Shown: positions 35,669-46,400, counted from the stretch's first letter. The stretch is 64,000 nt of DNA from Enterobacteriaceae bacterium B14 (GCA_000307305.1 DF158882.1:929495-993494); one strand, 5' to 3'. Numbers and translations are program-made. The notes: a model not told the origin generated them from the sequence alone.

Positions 35669-38092
35669 ATGCCTTTTCCTGGACGCAGAACAAGAATATC
35701 TTGTCTATTGGGTATGTTATTGAGCTCTGGTTACGCCTCATTTGGTCTTACTGCTGAGGAACCATTGCCTGTTACCATGCCCGATGCCCTTCTGTACTTG
35801 GAATTAGTCGTTAACGGGCAAACCACTAAACAAGTGGTGCCCGTTAACTATGAAAAAGGGCATTACATCATTAGCGCTGAAGATTTTAGCCAGCTAAAAC
35901 TGCCGGTCACTGCTCCCCCAAAACAGCCTGTTACCCTCGATACGTTAGATAACATTACTGTTAGCTACGATAGCAACAACCAGCGACTGCTATTACAAGT
36001 GCCTTCCGAATGGTTACCTAATCAAGAGATTGGTGGTGACGGTGGTACGCCTGCGATCGCTAAAGCCATGAGTAGCCTAGGGTTTATCTTTAACTACGAT
36101 ATCTATGCAAATCAGCCAGCAAAAAGAAAGGACAACGGCTATGTAGCTGCGTGGAACGAACAACGTTTATTTGGCGAATATGGCACGCTGAGTAATACCG
36201 GAACGTATCGCGAATCGCTAAATGCCCAAGACCGTAAAAATAGCAAACAGGGCTACCTCCGTTACGACACGCAGTGGCGCTATGACGATGAAGAAAAAAT
36301 TATTAGCTATACCGCGGGTGATTTAATCACAGGTTCTCTTGCATGGAGCAGCGCTGTGCGCATGGCGGGTTTCCAACTGGCCAGAAATTTCACCACGCGC
36401 CCCGACCTTGTCACGTATCCACTGCCACAATTTTCTGGCCAGGCCGCCATTCCCAGCAGCGTCGATCTCTTTATTAATAACTATCGAGCCAGTAGCGCAA
36501 ACGTTGATCCCGGCCCTTTCACCTTTAACACCGTTCCCTATATTAATGGTGCAGGTGAAGCGACCGTGGTAACAACCGATGCTCTAGGCAAAAAAGTCAC
36601 TACTACCGTGCCATTTTATGTTGCCAATACCCTGTTAAAAAGACAGCTGTTTGATTACAGCCTCTCCGTTGGCACACTACGCAAAGATTACGGTATCCGC
36701 TCTAGCCATTACGGGAATGGCGCGGCCTCCGCAGTTGCACGTTATGGCCTCACGAACTGGCTCACCATAGAAGGCAGGGCTGAAGGCACCAATAAACTCG
36801 CGGCTGGAGGCACTGGTCTTGATGTTCAATTAGGTCATTTAGGGATATTAAATGCCTCTTATACCCGTAGCCGAAACAGCAACAGCAGCGAAAGCCTCCA
36901 AATAGATGAGAATGATGATGCAAATGAGGCAACCACCGTGACTAAAAATGGTGGCTCAGGCGATCAGGTGACCTTCGGATATAGCTATGCGTCTGGCTCT
37001 TTTAGCGTTAATGCAAGTAGGTCATTACGCAGCAATCATTTTAGTGACCTCTCCACTTACGACCAATCCGGCCGTTACGGAATACAGCGCCGTTCCGATC
37101 AACTCACCGGCAGCCTCTCTTTGGGCGAATATGGCTCTCTAGGGGCAGGCTATTTTGATGTGAGAGATAACGCGAACCAGCGCACACGGCTCGTTAACTT
37201 GTCTTATAGTTTCAATTTTTGGAAAGACATCAGTTTTTACGCCTCGGCTAACCGTGAAATCGGTGCTAGTGGCATGAATGCGATGCTTCTACTCTCTATG
37301 CCTTTAGGCTCAAGTGGAACGGTGAGCGCCAGCAGGACAAGGGATACAGAGAACAAATGGAGTAATCGGCTCGCCTATAGCCGTTCAGTCCCCAGCGATG
37401 GTGGTCTTGGCGTGAATCTGGTCTATGGCGATGGAACGGCGCCTTATCGCCAAGCTGATATCGCATGGCGCACACAAAAGATAGAAACCCGAGCGGGTAT
37501 CTACGGTAACGATGGTAGCTATACACATTGGGCAGAAGCACTAGGCTCGTTTGTGGTGATGGATTCGAGTTTTTATGCCACCAATCAAATAGGAGATGCC
37601 TTCGTACTTATTTCTACCGATGGCTATGCGGATATTCCCGTAAGTTATGAGAACCAACTTATCGGTAAGACCGATACAAACGGGCATCTATTGCTCCCTT
37701 CTGTTACCTCCTACTACAAAGCCAATATTGAAATTAACCCTCTTAATCTGCCAGAGAATGTCAGTGTCAGTAACGTTAATCAAAGCCCAGTTATCAAGGG
37801 AAAAAGCGGTTATCTCGTCAAGTTCCCCGTCAAAGAGGTTAATTCCGTCAGCTTTAGCTTATTAGGCGCAGATGGGAACCCAATACAAAAAGGTAGTCTT
37901 GTGCAGAGTAACGGCCATGTCATTGCTTATGTCGGCTGGGATGGTTATGTGTATCTGGAAAATAGCGAGAAAGAGAATACGCTGACGGTCATTCGAGCCG
38001 ACGACAATCAGCGTTGTCAGGTATCGTTCACTTTGCCTTCAACCAAAGGCATACAGCAACTCAATGCTCAGCGCTGTATCAACATACAATAG
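35669..38092 (+). CDS. Outer-membrane fimbrial usher (CsuD/FimD-like)
   Basis: Forms the outer-membrane pore that assembles and exports the pilus. The 807-residue protein has a signal peptide (to about residue 30) and the N-terminal chaperone-binding domain (DALLYLELVVNGQTT, YEKGHYIISAEDFSQL). A beta-barrel of roughly 500 residues follows, interrupted by the plug (FTFNTVPYINGAGEATVVTTDALG), then C-terminal domains (ENVSVSNVNQSPVIKGKSGYLVKFPVK) with a terminal Cys pair (NQRCQVSF / NAQRC). PLPQFSGQAAIPSSVDLFINN is the family's barrel signature. I start at ATG 35669; TTG 35651 is also in frame, next to the chaperone stop. Confidence 0.95.
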   Translation: MPFPGRRTRISCLLGMLLSSGYASFGLTAEEPLPVTMPDALLYLELVVNGQTTKQVVPVNYEKGHYIISAEDFSQLKLPVTAPPKQPVTLDTLDNITVSYDSNNQRLLLQVPSEWLPNQEIGGDGGTPAIAKAMSSLGFIFNYDIYANQPAKRKDNGYVAAWNEQRLFGEYGTLSNTGTYRESLNAQDRKNSKQGYLRYDTQWRYDDEEKIISYTAGDLITGSLAWSSAVRMAGFQLARNFTTRPDLVTYPLPQFSGQAAIPSSVDLFINNYRASSANVDPGPFTFNTVPYINGAGEATVVTTDALGKKVTTTVPFYVANTLLKRQLFDYSLSVGTLRKDYGIRSSHYGNGAASAVARYGLTNWLTIEGRAEGTNKLAAGGTGLDVQLGHLGILNASYTRSRNSNSSESLQIDENDDANEATTVTKNGGSGDQVTFGYSYASGSFSVNASRSLRSNHFSDLSTYDQSGRYGIQRRSDQLTGSLSLGEYGSLGAGYFDVRDNANQRTRLVNLSYSFNFWKDISFYASANREIGASGMNAMLLLSMPLGSSGTVSASRTRDTENKWSNRLAYSRSVPSDGGLGVNLVYGDGTAPYRQADIAWRTQKIETRAGIYGNDGSYTHWAEALGSFVVMDSSFYATNQIGDAFVLISTDGYADIPVSYENQLIGKTDTNGHLLLPSVTSYYKANIEINPLNLPENVSVSNVNQSPVIKGKSGYLVKFPVKEVNSVSFSLLGADGNPIQKGSLVQSNGHVIAYVGWDGYVYLENSEKENTLTVIRADDNQRCQVSFTLPSTKGIQQLNAQRCINIQ

Positions 38093-38108
38093 TTAAGGAG
38101 TACACATA

Positions 38109-39071
38109 ATGCCTGCAATTCAAAAAGGAAGGTCACTTCACTATTGTGCATTCTATTTTCTGCTACTTATGCTATTCAGCTCATCCTCTTGGGCCGATTG
38201 CACCTTCACTGACGGTACAACTGCATTGCCAAGTAGCAGCTCATTTACGGTTAGAACGACGCCATTGCAAGCACAAGGAGCCAGCGGAGCACATTGTTCG
38301 GGAACAATTGCAGGGTTGCTTTCGCAATCTGAGTTATCAGTAAAAATCGCTTCAACGAACAACGCATTAAATCTTAAAAACGATGATAACTCTGGTGATT
38401 CGATTCCTTATCTAATTTATCCAGACTCATCGTATCAGACCCCCTATACCATTGGGGCTAAGTATGACTACTCTAACTCTCAACTCATCTCTCTTTTTCC
38501 TACATCTGATGCCCAAATTCCGGTTTATATCAGAACAACAATAGGTGCAAATGTTCGTTCAGGAACCTATAGAGATACGATCAATTTTTTATGGACCTAT
38601 AAGTTTTGTACCATTGCTATTCTAAATATTTGCATTGGTTTAGGAACAAGCTCATTCTCGGGGACAGATAAACCCAGCAAAACCAACATTACACTGATTG
38701 TTAACAAAGATTGCCAATTAACTACCCCTGCCACCGTTGATTTCGGTACTCAAGCCTTCGTCGCACAATTTAATCCCCTCACCAGAAATATCACGATTAG
38801 TTGCACGAAAACCGAAGGGTATAACGTTTACTTCACTAATGGTGATAACTATCTCACGCCATGGAAACGCATGAAGAATGGGATTAACTTTTTGCAATAT
38901 CAGCTTTACCAGTCCAATGGGACAACAATTATGGACAGCAGCAACAAGGTCGTTATGTCCGGCACGGGTGATACACAGACGATCCCCTATCAGGCGATTA
39001 TTAATCCAACACAGCCCGAAGTTCCTCAAGGAACTTATACGGATAATGTGAGTGTGACGGTGGAGTATTGA
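38109..39071 (+). CDS. Two-domain spore coat U fimbrial tip protein (CsuE-like)
   Basis: Last gene of the operon, 320 residues, with signal peptide (hydrophobic CAFYFLLLMLFSSSSWA, cleavage near residue 29) followed by two SCPU domains: the first with Cys in WADCTFTDG and AHCSGTIAG, the second from about residue 190 (LIVNKDCQLTTPATVDFGTQ, ITISCTKTEG) to the terminal strand YTDNVSVTVEY. In Acinetobacter the matching CsuE is the two-domain tip adhesin that binds hydrophobic surfaces through finger-like loops; the same role is inferred. A strong ribosome site (AAGGAG) precedes ATG 38109. Confidence 0.9.
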   Translation: MPAIQKGRSLHYCAFYFLLLMLFSSSSWADCTFTDGTTALPSSSSFTVRTTPLQAQGASGAHCSGTIAGLLSQSELSVKIASTNNALNLKNDDNSGDSIPYLIYPDSSYQTPYTIGAKYDYSNSQLISLFPTSDAQIPVYIRTTIGANVRSGTYRDTINFLWTYKFCTIAILNICIGLGTSSFSGTDKPSKTNITLIVNKDCQLTTPATVDFGTQAFVAQFNPLTRNITISCTKTEGYNVYFTNGDNYLTPWKRMKNGINFLQYQLYQSNGTTIMDSSNKVVMSGTGDTQTIPYQAIINPTQPEVPQGTYTDNVSVTVEY

Positions 39072-39190
39072 GGAGTGTTGGGTATCTCTTCTCTCATGAA
39101 GGACATGGCTAAAGATCTACTTACCCACGTCTAGCGAAGAGACACATACGATTCTGTCTAGTTTGCTTGCAAGGATAAAAAACCATAATG

Positions 39191-39221
39191 ACCTCCGACA
39201 AATACTGTATTTGTCGGAGGT
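39191..39221. terminator. Strong hairpin after the fimbrial operon
   Basis: ACCTCCGACAAATA pairs perfectly with TATTTGTCGGAGGT (14 bp) around the loop CTG. It lies between the end of the fimbrial operon and the convergent acyltransferase gene. There is no adjacent T-run on the + strand; on the - strand a T-run follows about 10 bases on. It probably acts as a two-way transcript end. Confidence 0.6.
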
Positions 39222-39252
39222 GTCAAACAAGTCAGCGTTTTGGCTTTATCCG

Positions 39253-40272
39253 TTATTTAGTGAAAAACCGATACATTTTTACGATGCTGAAATACGCAAT
39301 GAAAAAACAGAACGCGGTATACAGAAGTGCTTCTAACGGATTGTGAGGGCCAGCCTTTAAACCAAGGGCACCAAATACAGCGACAAGTGAAAACTTCAAC
39401 ATCTGCTCAGAACCACACAATGCAAGAGTGTTCTTTCCAAGTATTAGTAACGGACTCAGATTATAATTTTTTGCTTTAAACTCAAGATACTTTGCCAAAA
39501 ATATATTTGGTATGAAAAGTAAAAATGCTGCGAAAAAGAAGCAAAAATACTGCATTTCTAATGACGGTAATCCTTTGTAGAAACTAAAAGTTCCTTTGAA
39601 ATAGCATACGACGAAGTAAAGCGTAGAGACGACACATACAAAACCTAATACACATTTTTTAAGTAGAGTATCGAACACTAGCCACTTTTTAGTTAATGGC
39701 TCTCCCAATAACGCTCCAACAGAAAAGAAAACTAAAAAATATGCTGCGCTATCAATATTCCAAAAAAGAGTCGGAATCCCCTTACCAAACCAAACTGGAC
39801 TCAATGAGTAAATGATCAAAGATATAATAAAGATAATAAGTTTGGATGATATTAATCTATTGAGAACATAGTAGTAGACGAAGACAACAAATAAACAAGG
39901 GAAAAACCACAATGTAGCAAGGGGTGTGTTATTCCTGACACCAGAAATACTCACCTCTATCATTTTCATTACATTATTTATTGAATGCTGATCTTTTATT
40001 GTAAGAAAAACTATTCCTATAACGGAAAAAACCGCATAAGGAATCATGATTCTTTTAAAAGATCGAATTGTTAATGACAACACATCTGAATTTGATTTAG
40101 GTGACTTAACCATCAATCCAGAAATGAAGAAAAACATAGGGACATGAAATGTGAATACAAATGGATATAACTTACCCGCAGCCTGACCAAAATGACCAAG
40201 ATAGATATAAAACATACCTATAAACCTAAGATAATCAACCCAGTCATATCTATCTTTCATTTTTTCCATCAT
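39253..40272 (-). CDS. Acyltransferase-3 family membrane protein
   Basis: 339-residue integral membrane protein of the acyltransferase 3 family, which transfers acyl groups (often acetyl) to sugars of O-antigen, glucans or exported polysaccharide. N-terminal RYDWVDYLRFIGMFYIYLGH contains the catalytic His after the first segment, and FTFHVPMFFFISG is the second family block. There are about ten hydrophobic segments. The exact substrate cannot be told. It is much richer in A/T (many AAA, TTT, ATA codons) than its neighbours and has no partner genes, which suggests recent transfer together with or beside the fimbrial block. The start is uncertain: ATG 40272, 40269 and 40260 all fit. Confidence 0.85.
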   Translation of the reverse strand: MMEKMKDRYDWVDYLRFIGMFYIYLGHFGQAAGKLYPFVFTFHVPMFFFISGLMVKSPKSNSDVLSLTIRSFKRIMIPYAVFSVIGIVFLTIKDQHSINNVMKMIEVSISGVRNNTPLATLWFFPCLFVVFVYYYVLNRLISSKLIIFIISLIIYSLSPVWFGKGIPTLFWNIDSAAYFLVFFSVGALLGEPLTKKWLVFDTLLKKCVLGFVCVVSTLYFVVCYFKGTFSFYKGLPSLEMQYFCFFFAAFLLFIPNIFLAKYLEFKAKNYNLSPLLILGKNTLALCGSEQMLKFSLVAVFGALGLKAGPHNPLEALLYTAFCFFIAYFSIVKMYRFFTK

Positions 40273-40704
40273 AAACTCTAATACATAAAAAATATTTAAA
40301 TAGTATACATTAGACTTACCAATGAGAGAATTTATTGTTTTTCATTCATAAAAGTATCAATAACGATATATCGATACTTTACTTAGCAATATTTATTCAA
40401 ATGTATCTCACGTAACTCATTTATCAATACAAATAACTTGTAAAACCTCGTGTCTCCACCGATTAATATGGTGGAGTAAAGACTCTGAAACGCCACTTTG
40501 CTTTCATACCACGCATGTCAAAAGAGAAACAGAAACCTTGTTACTCACTATCCGCTACTGGTGCACTATAAAACCCAACTGTAAAACTTACTGAAATTCT
40601 CCGCCGTAATCCGTACCATACACGCCATACTGACAATATATTGCTTACTGCCCGCGAGTGCGATGTCCCCTCTCGTGCCGCCATTCGAACAAAAGTGATT
40701 GAAA
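40273..40704. promoter_or_regulatory. Divergent region between the acyltransferase gene and ttcA
   Basis: About 430 bases. The left half is very AT-rich, like the acyltransferase gene; from about 40440 composition returns to normal. A 7-bp hairpin CTCCACC/GGTGGAG (40454-40476) marks the change. The ttcA promoter should lie near 40600-40680, but I did not identify it. No reading frame is believable. Confidence 0.4.
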
Positions 40705-41646
40705 ATGACTGACAAACAAGACCTTACAAGCAAACAACAATACAACCTGAATAAATTACAGAAACGCATACGACGTAATGTAGGGGAAGCTATCGCCGAC
40801 TTTAATATGATTGAAGATGGTGATCGAATTATGGTTTGCTTGTCCGGCGGCAAAGACAGCTACACCATGCTGGAAATTTTGCGCAGTCTGCAAAAAAGTG
40901 CCCCTATCAGTTTTAGCTTAGTCGCGGTTAATCTCGATCAAAAACAGCCCGGTTTTCCCGAAGATATCTTGCCTGCTTATCTCGATACGCTGGGGGTTGA
41001 GTATAAAATTGTCGAAGAGAACACTTATGGTATCGTCAAAGAAAAAATCCCTGAGGGAAAAACGACCTGTTCTCTCTGCTCACGCTTGCGTAGGGGGATT
41101 CTCTACCGTACTGCAACTGAGCTAGGCGCAACAAAAATAGCCTTGGGCCATCATCGCGATGACATTTTACAGACTCTGTTTTTAAATATGTTTTACGGTG
41201 GAAAACTAAAAGGGATGCCACCTAAATTGATGAGCGACGATGGCAAACACATCGTTATCCGCCCTCTAGCCTACTGCCGCGAAAAAGATATCGAGCGTTT
41301 TGCCGAAGCCAAAGCCTTTCCTATCATCCCTTGTAACCTGTGTGGCTCACAACCGAACCTGCAACGCCAAGTCGTTAAAGAGATGATCCGTGACTGGGAT
41401 AAGCGCTATCCGGGCAGAGTTGAAACCATGTTTACGGCAATGCAAAATGTGGTTCCCTCACACCTGTGTGATGCCGCCCTTTTTGATTTTAAAGCGCTGC
41501 ACCACGGTTCCGATATCATTGACGGCGGTGATTTAGCATTTGATAGAGAAGAGATCCCTTCACAACCCATTGGTTGGCAACCAGAAGATGCAGATGAAAT
41601 AGCATTTTCAACATTGGATCGTTTAGACGTTATTGAAGTGAAATAG
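40705..41646 (+). CDS. ttcA: tRNA 2-thiocytidine biosynthesis protein TtcA
   Basis: ATP- and iron-sulfur-dependent enzyme that thiolates cytidine-32 of some tRNAs. The 313-residue protein has the PP-loop SGGKDSYTM near residues 47-55 and the two CxxC pairs that hold the [4Fe-4S] cluster: TTCSLCSRL and IPCNLCGSQ. It is nearly identical to E. coli TtcA through the core and differs at both ends. ATG 40705 is chosen; a TTG two codons upstream is also in frame, and ribosome-site support is weak for both. In E. coli dbpA separates ttcA from fnrS-zntB; here dbpA is absent. Confidence 0.96.
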   Translation: MTDKQDLTSKQQYNLNKLQKRIRRNVGEAIADFNMIEDGDRIMVCLSGGKDSYTMLEILRSLQKSAPISFSLVAVNLDQKQPGFPEDILPAYLDTLGVEYKIVEENTYGIVKEKIPEGKTTCSLCSRLRRGILYRTATELGATKIALGHHRDDILQTLFLNMFYGGKLKGMPPKLMSDDGKHIVIRPLAYCREKDIERFAEAKAFPIIPCNLCGSQPNLQRQVVKEMIRDWDKRYPGRVETMFTAMQNVVPSHLCDAALFDFKALHHGSDIIDGGDLAFDREEIPSQPIGWQPEDADEIAFSTLDRLDVIEVK

Positions 41647-41692
41647 CGGTTGTCTTTTTTAACGCAATTCATGTTCTCTAAAGCATAGCGAT

Positions 41693-41809
41693 AAAAAAAT
41701 GCCGACATAGTGTCGGCATATAAAAAATCAATAGTACTGCATGATTTTCAAAAAGAAAGTAAGACAATATGGAGTATGGCGTCCATTGCGAGATGCCACA
41801 TTCACCTGC
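41693..41809 (-). ncRNA. fnrS: FnrS, anaerobically induced small RNA
   Basis: About 117 bases on the - strand. It starts GCAGGTGAATG, exactly as E. coli FnrS, contains CTCCATATTGTCTTACTTTC (E. coli CTCCATATTGTCTTACTTCC), and ends in a 9-bp terminator hairpin ATGCCGACA/TGTCGGCAT with a T-run (41693-41719). FnrS is made under FNR control without oxygen and represses respiratory and oxidative-stress genes (sodB, maeA, gpmA and others) with Hfq. Its place next to zntB is conserved with E. coli. The middle of the RNA differs from E. coli. Confidence 0.93.
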
Positions 41810-41843
41810 CATCGCATGATGCCCTACCTCATTTTGGTAAACT

Positions 41844-41857
41844 ATGACAGGGTTCAA
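41844..41857 (-). promoter_or_regulatory. FNR-like site of the fnrS promoter
   Basis: Read on the - strand, TTGAACCCTGTCAT fits the FNR consensus TTGAT-N4-ATCAA at 7 of 10 positions. Its centre is exactly 41.5 bases upstream of the presumed fnrS start (41809), the class II activator position. A -10-like CATCAT lies at 41816-41821. No good -35 is needed in this arrangement. Confidence 0.65.
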
Positions 41858-41913
41858 AGTTATTAGGATTCCCTCTCTTTTTTCTTATCCTAAGAGGTTA
41901 CTTTTTCCTTTAC

Positions 41914-42897
41914 CTACAACCAGTTACTTCGTTTTAACCACCATGCAACTGCACCAACCAACAATAATAACAGTACACAGAATATCGTGAAGCCTAGCGG
42001 AGAGCTATTTCCTGGTATTCCTCCAAGGTTGACACCAAAAAGCCCCGTTAAGAAAGTCATTGGCAAGAACAGCATTGCTAATAGCGACATCGTGTAAGTG
42101 CGGCGGTTTAATGAATCCGCCATTAGCGAGGTGATTTCATCCGCTAATATTGCTGTTCTGGCAATGCTGGCATCGAGATCGTCCAGCCCTCTCCCTAATC
42201 TGTCTGCAATATCCTGCATTCGTCTGCGCTCATCATCCCCCATCCAAGGATAGCGCTCGCTAGCAATTCGAGAAAAAACATCTCGCTGAGGTGCCATATA
42301 GCGACGAATCACGATCAACTGTTTTCTCAGCAGCGCCATTTCCCCTCGTTCAGGAATGGTCTGTTCGAGAAGGTTATCTTCCATATCAATAATTCTATCG
42401 TGTAGTTCTTCGATAAATTCACTGGCGTGATCGGTCAACGCATCGCAGATTTGTACTAACCAGTCTCCCGCATTCAGTGGGCCAGTGTTGGACTTCAGGT
42501 CTGTTAAAACCTCATCGATGGCATAAACTTTACGGTGGCGAGTAGAGATAATCAGCTTGTCCGTCATATAAACACGGATGGTAACTAGCTGATCTGGGCG
42601 GTTTTTTTGGTCGAAGTTAATACTTCGTAATGTGATAATTGCTGCATCGCCAAGGCGCGTTACCCGCGGTCTCTGGCTTTCACCGGCCATGGCATCTCGG
42701 ACAGTATCTGGCAACAACGGCGTGCTTCTAATCCATTGCTCACTTTGTGTATGTGCATAATCAAGATGCAACCAACAAGGTGCGTGACAATCAATTTTTG
42801 TATCAAACTCAATTGGATGTGACCCACCTTTGCCATCCAACTGCAAAGAGTAGACTGCATCTTCAACTTGAAGCTCTTTTCCCTCAATGAAATCCAT
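41914..42897 (-). CDS. zntB: Zinc transporter ZntB (CorA family)
   Basis: Inner-membrane pentameric CorA-like protein moving zinc (first described as efflux, later as proton-coupled uptake). The 327-residue protein has a long cytoplasmic N-terminal domain (to about 265) and two C-terminal membrane helices, the first ending in the family signature [10 protein letters not shown]; the GVN motif stands for the GMN of CorA. The second helix ends [10 protein letters not shown] start at ATG 42897 ([10 protein letters not shown]. coli MEAIKGSDV) with GGGG upstream; a GTG five codons earlier is possible. fnrS lies downstream on the same strand, as in E. coli. Confidence 0.95.
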   Translation of the reverse strand: MDFIEGKELQVEDAVYSLQLDGKGGSHPIEFDTKIDCHAPCWLHLDYAHTQSEQWIRSTPLLPDTVRDAMAGESQRPRVTRLGDAAIITLRSINFDQKNRPDQLVTIRVYMTDKLIISTRHRKVYAIDEVLTDLKSNTGPLNAGDWLVQICDALTDHASEFIEELHDRIIDMEDNLLEQTIPERGEMALLRKQLIVIRRYMAPQRDVFSRIASERYPWMGDDERRRMQDIADRLGRGLDDLDASIARTAILADEITSLMADSLNRRTYTMSLLAMLFLPMTFLTGLFGVNLGGIPGNSSPLGFTIFCVLLLLLVGAVAWWLKRSNWL

Positions 42898-43031
42898 GAA
42901 ATAACCCCGCACTTCATTGATGTCTTTATTTTCAAGCTGCTAACAGGTTAATAAACTACTGTCATGCAGCCTGAAATCTATTAGGTAAAATATTTTTTTG
43001 TTCCAACCCATCACCGCAGGCAAAACAACGT

Positions 43032-43445
43032 TTAACGAATGATTGCAGTGGTTAAACGAGAGCTACAACTCATTCGCCCCCGCTCATCAAAAATATCGAT
43101 CTGCCATACCTGTTGGCTCCGCCCGAGATGCAGTGCACGACATACACCTCGAACAACCCCTTCATGTACCGCGCGGAGATGATTGGCGTTAACCTCCAAT
43201 CCTACCACTCTCTCATCGCCTTCGCTGCACAGATAACCCGCAACCGAGCCTAAGGTTTCAGAGAGAACAACGGAGGCTCCACCGTGCAATAGGCCAAAAG
43301 GCTGTCTTGTACGATTATCGACAGGCAGCGTTGCTTCAATGGTGTCATCCGTTATCGCGGTGAAAATAATCCCCACATGCCCAACCATGCACCCTTCTGA
43401 CATTTGATTGAGCATATCTAACGTCGCTTTACGTTTCCAAATCAT
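43032..43445 (-). CDS. menI: 1,4-dihydroxy-2-naphthoyl-CoA hydrolase MenI (YdiI)
   Basis: Hot-dog fold thioesterase that releases DHNA from its CoA ester in menaquinone synthesis; also acts on other acyl-CoAs. The 137-residue protein starts MIWKRKATLDMLNQM and has the active-site block PFGLLHGGASVVLSETLG, with Glu near 63 as general base, matching E. coli YdiI (136). Its ATG overlaps the ydiJ stop (ATGA), so the two are translationally coupled with ydiJ first. Menaquinone is the anaerobic electron carrier, which fits the neighbourhood of fnrS. Confidence 0.95.
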   Translation of the reverse strand: MIWKRKATLDMLNQMSEGCMVGHVGIIFTAITDDTIEATLPVDNRTRQPFGLLHGGASVVLSETLGSVAGYLCSEGDERVVGLEVNANHLRAVHEGVVRGVCRALHLGRSQQVWQIDIFDERGRMSCSSRLTTAIIR

Positions 43446-46400
43446 TGCAGTACCTCAAGAAGCGCCTGTAAGGGGTGCCGTAATGGTTGCCCTTCGACCC
43501 GTTTTACCTGACTACGGCAGGAGTATCCCGTCGTCAAGCAACGATGCAGAGGCCGTGAACGAATATCCTGCTGCCAGGATAAAGCATAGATACCTAGTGA
43601 ATTTTGGCTATTTTTCACTTCATGACCATAAGTGCCCGCCATTCCGCAGCAGCCAACACTGACTGGCTCTAATACCGCACCAAAGTGAGTGAAGATTTTC
43701 TGCCACTGTTGATTGCTTGTCGGCAGCGCCGTCGTCTCAGTACAGTGACCAAATAGGAACCAAGGCTCACCCTTTTTCTCTTGCTCCGGTAACATTGGTA
43801 ATCGGTTAATTAACCACTCATGAACCAGTTGCACACTAAAATCACCCCGCTTATCGCCCAGTACCTCACGGTACTCATCGCGATAACAGAGCACTAAGGC
43901 CGGATCAACGCCCACCATCGGTATGCCAAGTCGTGCTATACGGTTAAGAAAATCCGCCGTACTCTGCGCCGTCTTCGCAAAACGGTTCAGAAAGCCTTTT
44001 ATATGCAGTGCCTTTCCATTTGGTGAGAACGGTAGCAGTACCGGTTTTAGCCCCAGCTTATCGGCTAATCGCACAAAATCGGCCACCACCCGTGCATCAT
44101 AGTAGCTGGTAAACGGATCTTGCACGATGAGCAAATACGGCTCACGCTCGGTCGTTGTCAACTGCTCTAACTGCTCTAGTGTTGTGGCGCTGCTGTGGTG
44201 CCCAACTAATTCCTGTTTCAACGTCGGGCTTGAAAGCAGAGGCAGGTCTACCATGCCGATCGTTTTTTCACTCAGTTTTTGCAGCACTGGTTGTCGTAAG
44301 AAGAAATTAAACATCTTTGGCGCTTTCGCCATAAGAGGCGCATAGCTTTCGACCCCAGCAACTAGATAATCCCTTGCAGGTCTTGGATAACGGGAGTGAT
44401 AGAGTTGTAAAAAACGAGAACGGAAACCTGGCACATCAATTTTTATCGGACATTGAGTAGAGCACGCTTTACAAGCTAAACAGCCAGACATCGCCTCCTT
44501 CACTTCGTGTGAAAAATCATATTCGCCACGGTTTGCTCGCCAGCCATTACGCACTCGCTTAACCAAATGGGTCAGAGAGAGCGTCTTTTCCGGTAATGTC
44601 TTTTCCAGTTCGATAGGGTCAATGCCCTGTTCTGCTAATAATCTTAACCACTCTCGAACGAGCGTTGCTCGGCCTTTTGGCGAATGAATACGATTACCCG
44701 ATACCTTCATTGAGGGGCACATTGGGCTGCGGGCATCAAAATTGAAACAGAGCCCATTACCATTGCAATCCATAGCACCACGAAATGACGTTCTGACCGA
44801 AAGCGGGATTTGGCGATCGAACGTACCGCGCTTTTCTGCATCCACTCTCATCATCGGTTCATCAACACCCGCAGGAGAGCATATCTTGCCGGGGTTAAGG
44901 CGGTTAAGAGGATCAAATACCGCTTTAATGACGCGCAATTCGTGGTAAAGAACATCACCGAAGAACGAAGGGCTGTATTCTGCTCTGAACCCTTTTCCGT
45001 GTTCGCCCCACAGTAAGCCACCATATTTTGCCGTCAGCGCCACTACTTGGTCAGAAATCTCTTTCATTAGCAGTTCTTGCTGGGGGTCGCACATATCCAA
45101 TGCCGGACGGACATGCAGAACACCGGCATCAACATGCCCAAACATTCCATAAGGGAGGTGATAGCTGTCCAGCAGTGCTCTGAACTCAGCAATATAATCA
45201 GCCAGATGTTGCGGCGGTACGCAGGTATCTTCAGCAAACGGAATAGGCTTAGCCTGATCTTTACTGTTGCCTAGCAAGCCGACAGCCTTTTTACGCATGG
45301 CATAGATGCGTTCAATCTGAGGTAGGTCGGCACAAATTTGGTAGCCGATAATGCCCGATTGACCTTCCTGCATCAGCGTATCCAGGCGCTCGCAGAGGTA
45401 ATCCGTTCGCTGATCTATCAGTTCACGCCCATCTCCAGCAAACTCGACAATGTTTAGGCCCTGCATATCTTTATCTGGGACATCCGTGATCAACTCGCTG
45501 ACGGAGTGCCAAACGATGTCCTCACGTGCAAGATTCAGGACTTTGGAGTCGACGGTTTCCACAGATAGCGCGTTAGCTTCCACCATAAAAGGCGCATTAC
45601 GCAGTGCAGAATTGAAGGAGTCATACTTGACGTTAACTAATCGGCGCACTTTTGGCAGCGGTGTAATGTCTAGCGTCGCCTCCGCTACAAAGGCAAGTGT
45701 GCCTTCTGAGCCAGTAATAATACGGGTCAGGTCGAAAGTTTGGAGATCGTCGCTGAATACATGCCGTAAATCGTACCCCGTTAGGAAGCGGTTAAGTTTA
45801 GGGAATTTCTCTAATATCAATTCGCGCTTATCACGACAGCCGTTCAGCACGGTTCGGTATATCCGCCCTTCAGTGCTGCTTTGTTGAGCTATCTGCTCGG
45901 CTAACGCAACGGGCATGGCGCGCGTATCAAGAATATCACCACCTAATGTGACCGCACGCACGCTCAATACGTGATCAGAGGTTTTACCGTATACCAGCGA
46001 CCCTTGCCCAGACGCATCCGTATTAATCATGCCGCCAAGTGTGGCTCTATTACTGGTGGACAATTCAGGCGAGAAGAAATAACCGTGCGGTTTTAAATAC
46101 TGGTTCAATTGGTCTTTAATAACACCCGCTTCAACGCGTACCCAACCCTCTTCGAGGTTAAGCTCAAGAATACGGTTCATGTAACGAGAGGTATCTACCA
46201 CAATTCCACTGTTAAGCGATTGTCCGTTGGTTCCCGTTCCTCCCCCCCTTGGCGCAAAACGCAGTGAGAGGAAACGTTCTTCATCGGCGATTCTTGCAGC
46301 CAAAACAATATCGCTGGTTGAACGTGGAAAAATAATAGCTTGAGGTAACAGTTGATACACGCTGTTGTCCGTCGCCATTGTAAGACGATCTGCGTAACCC

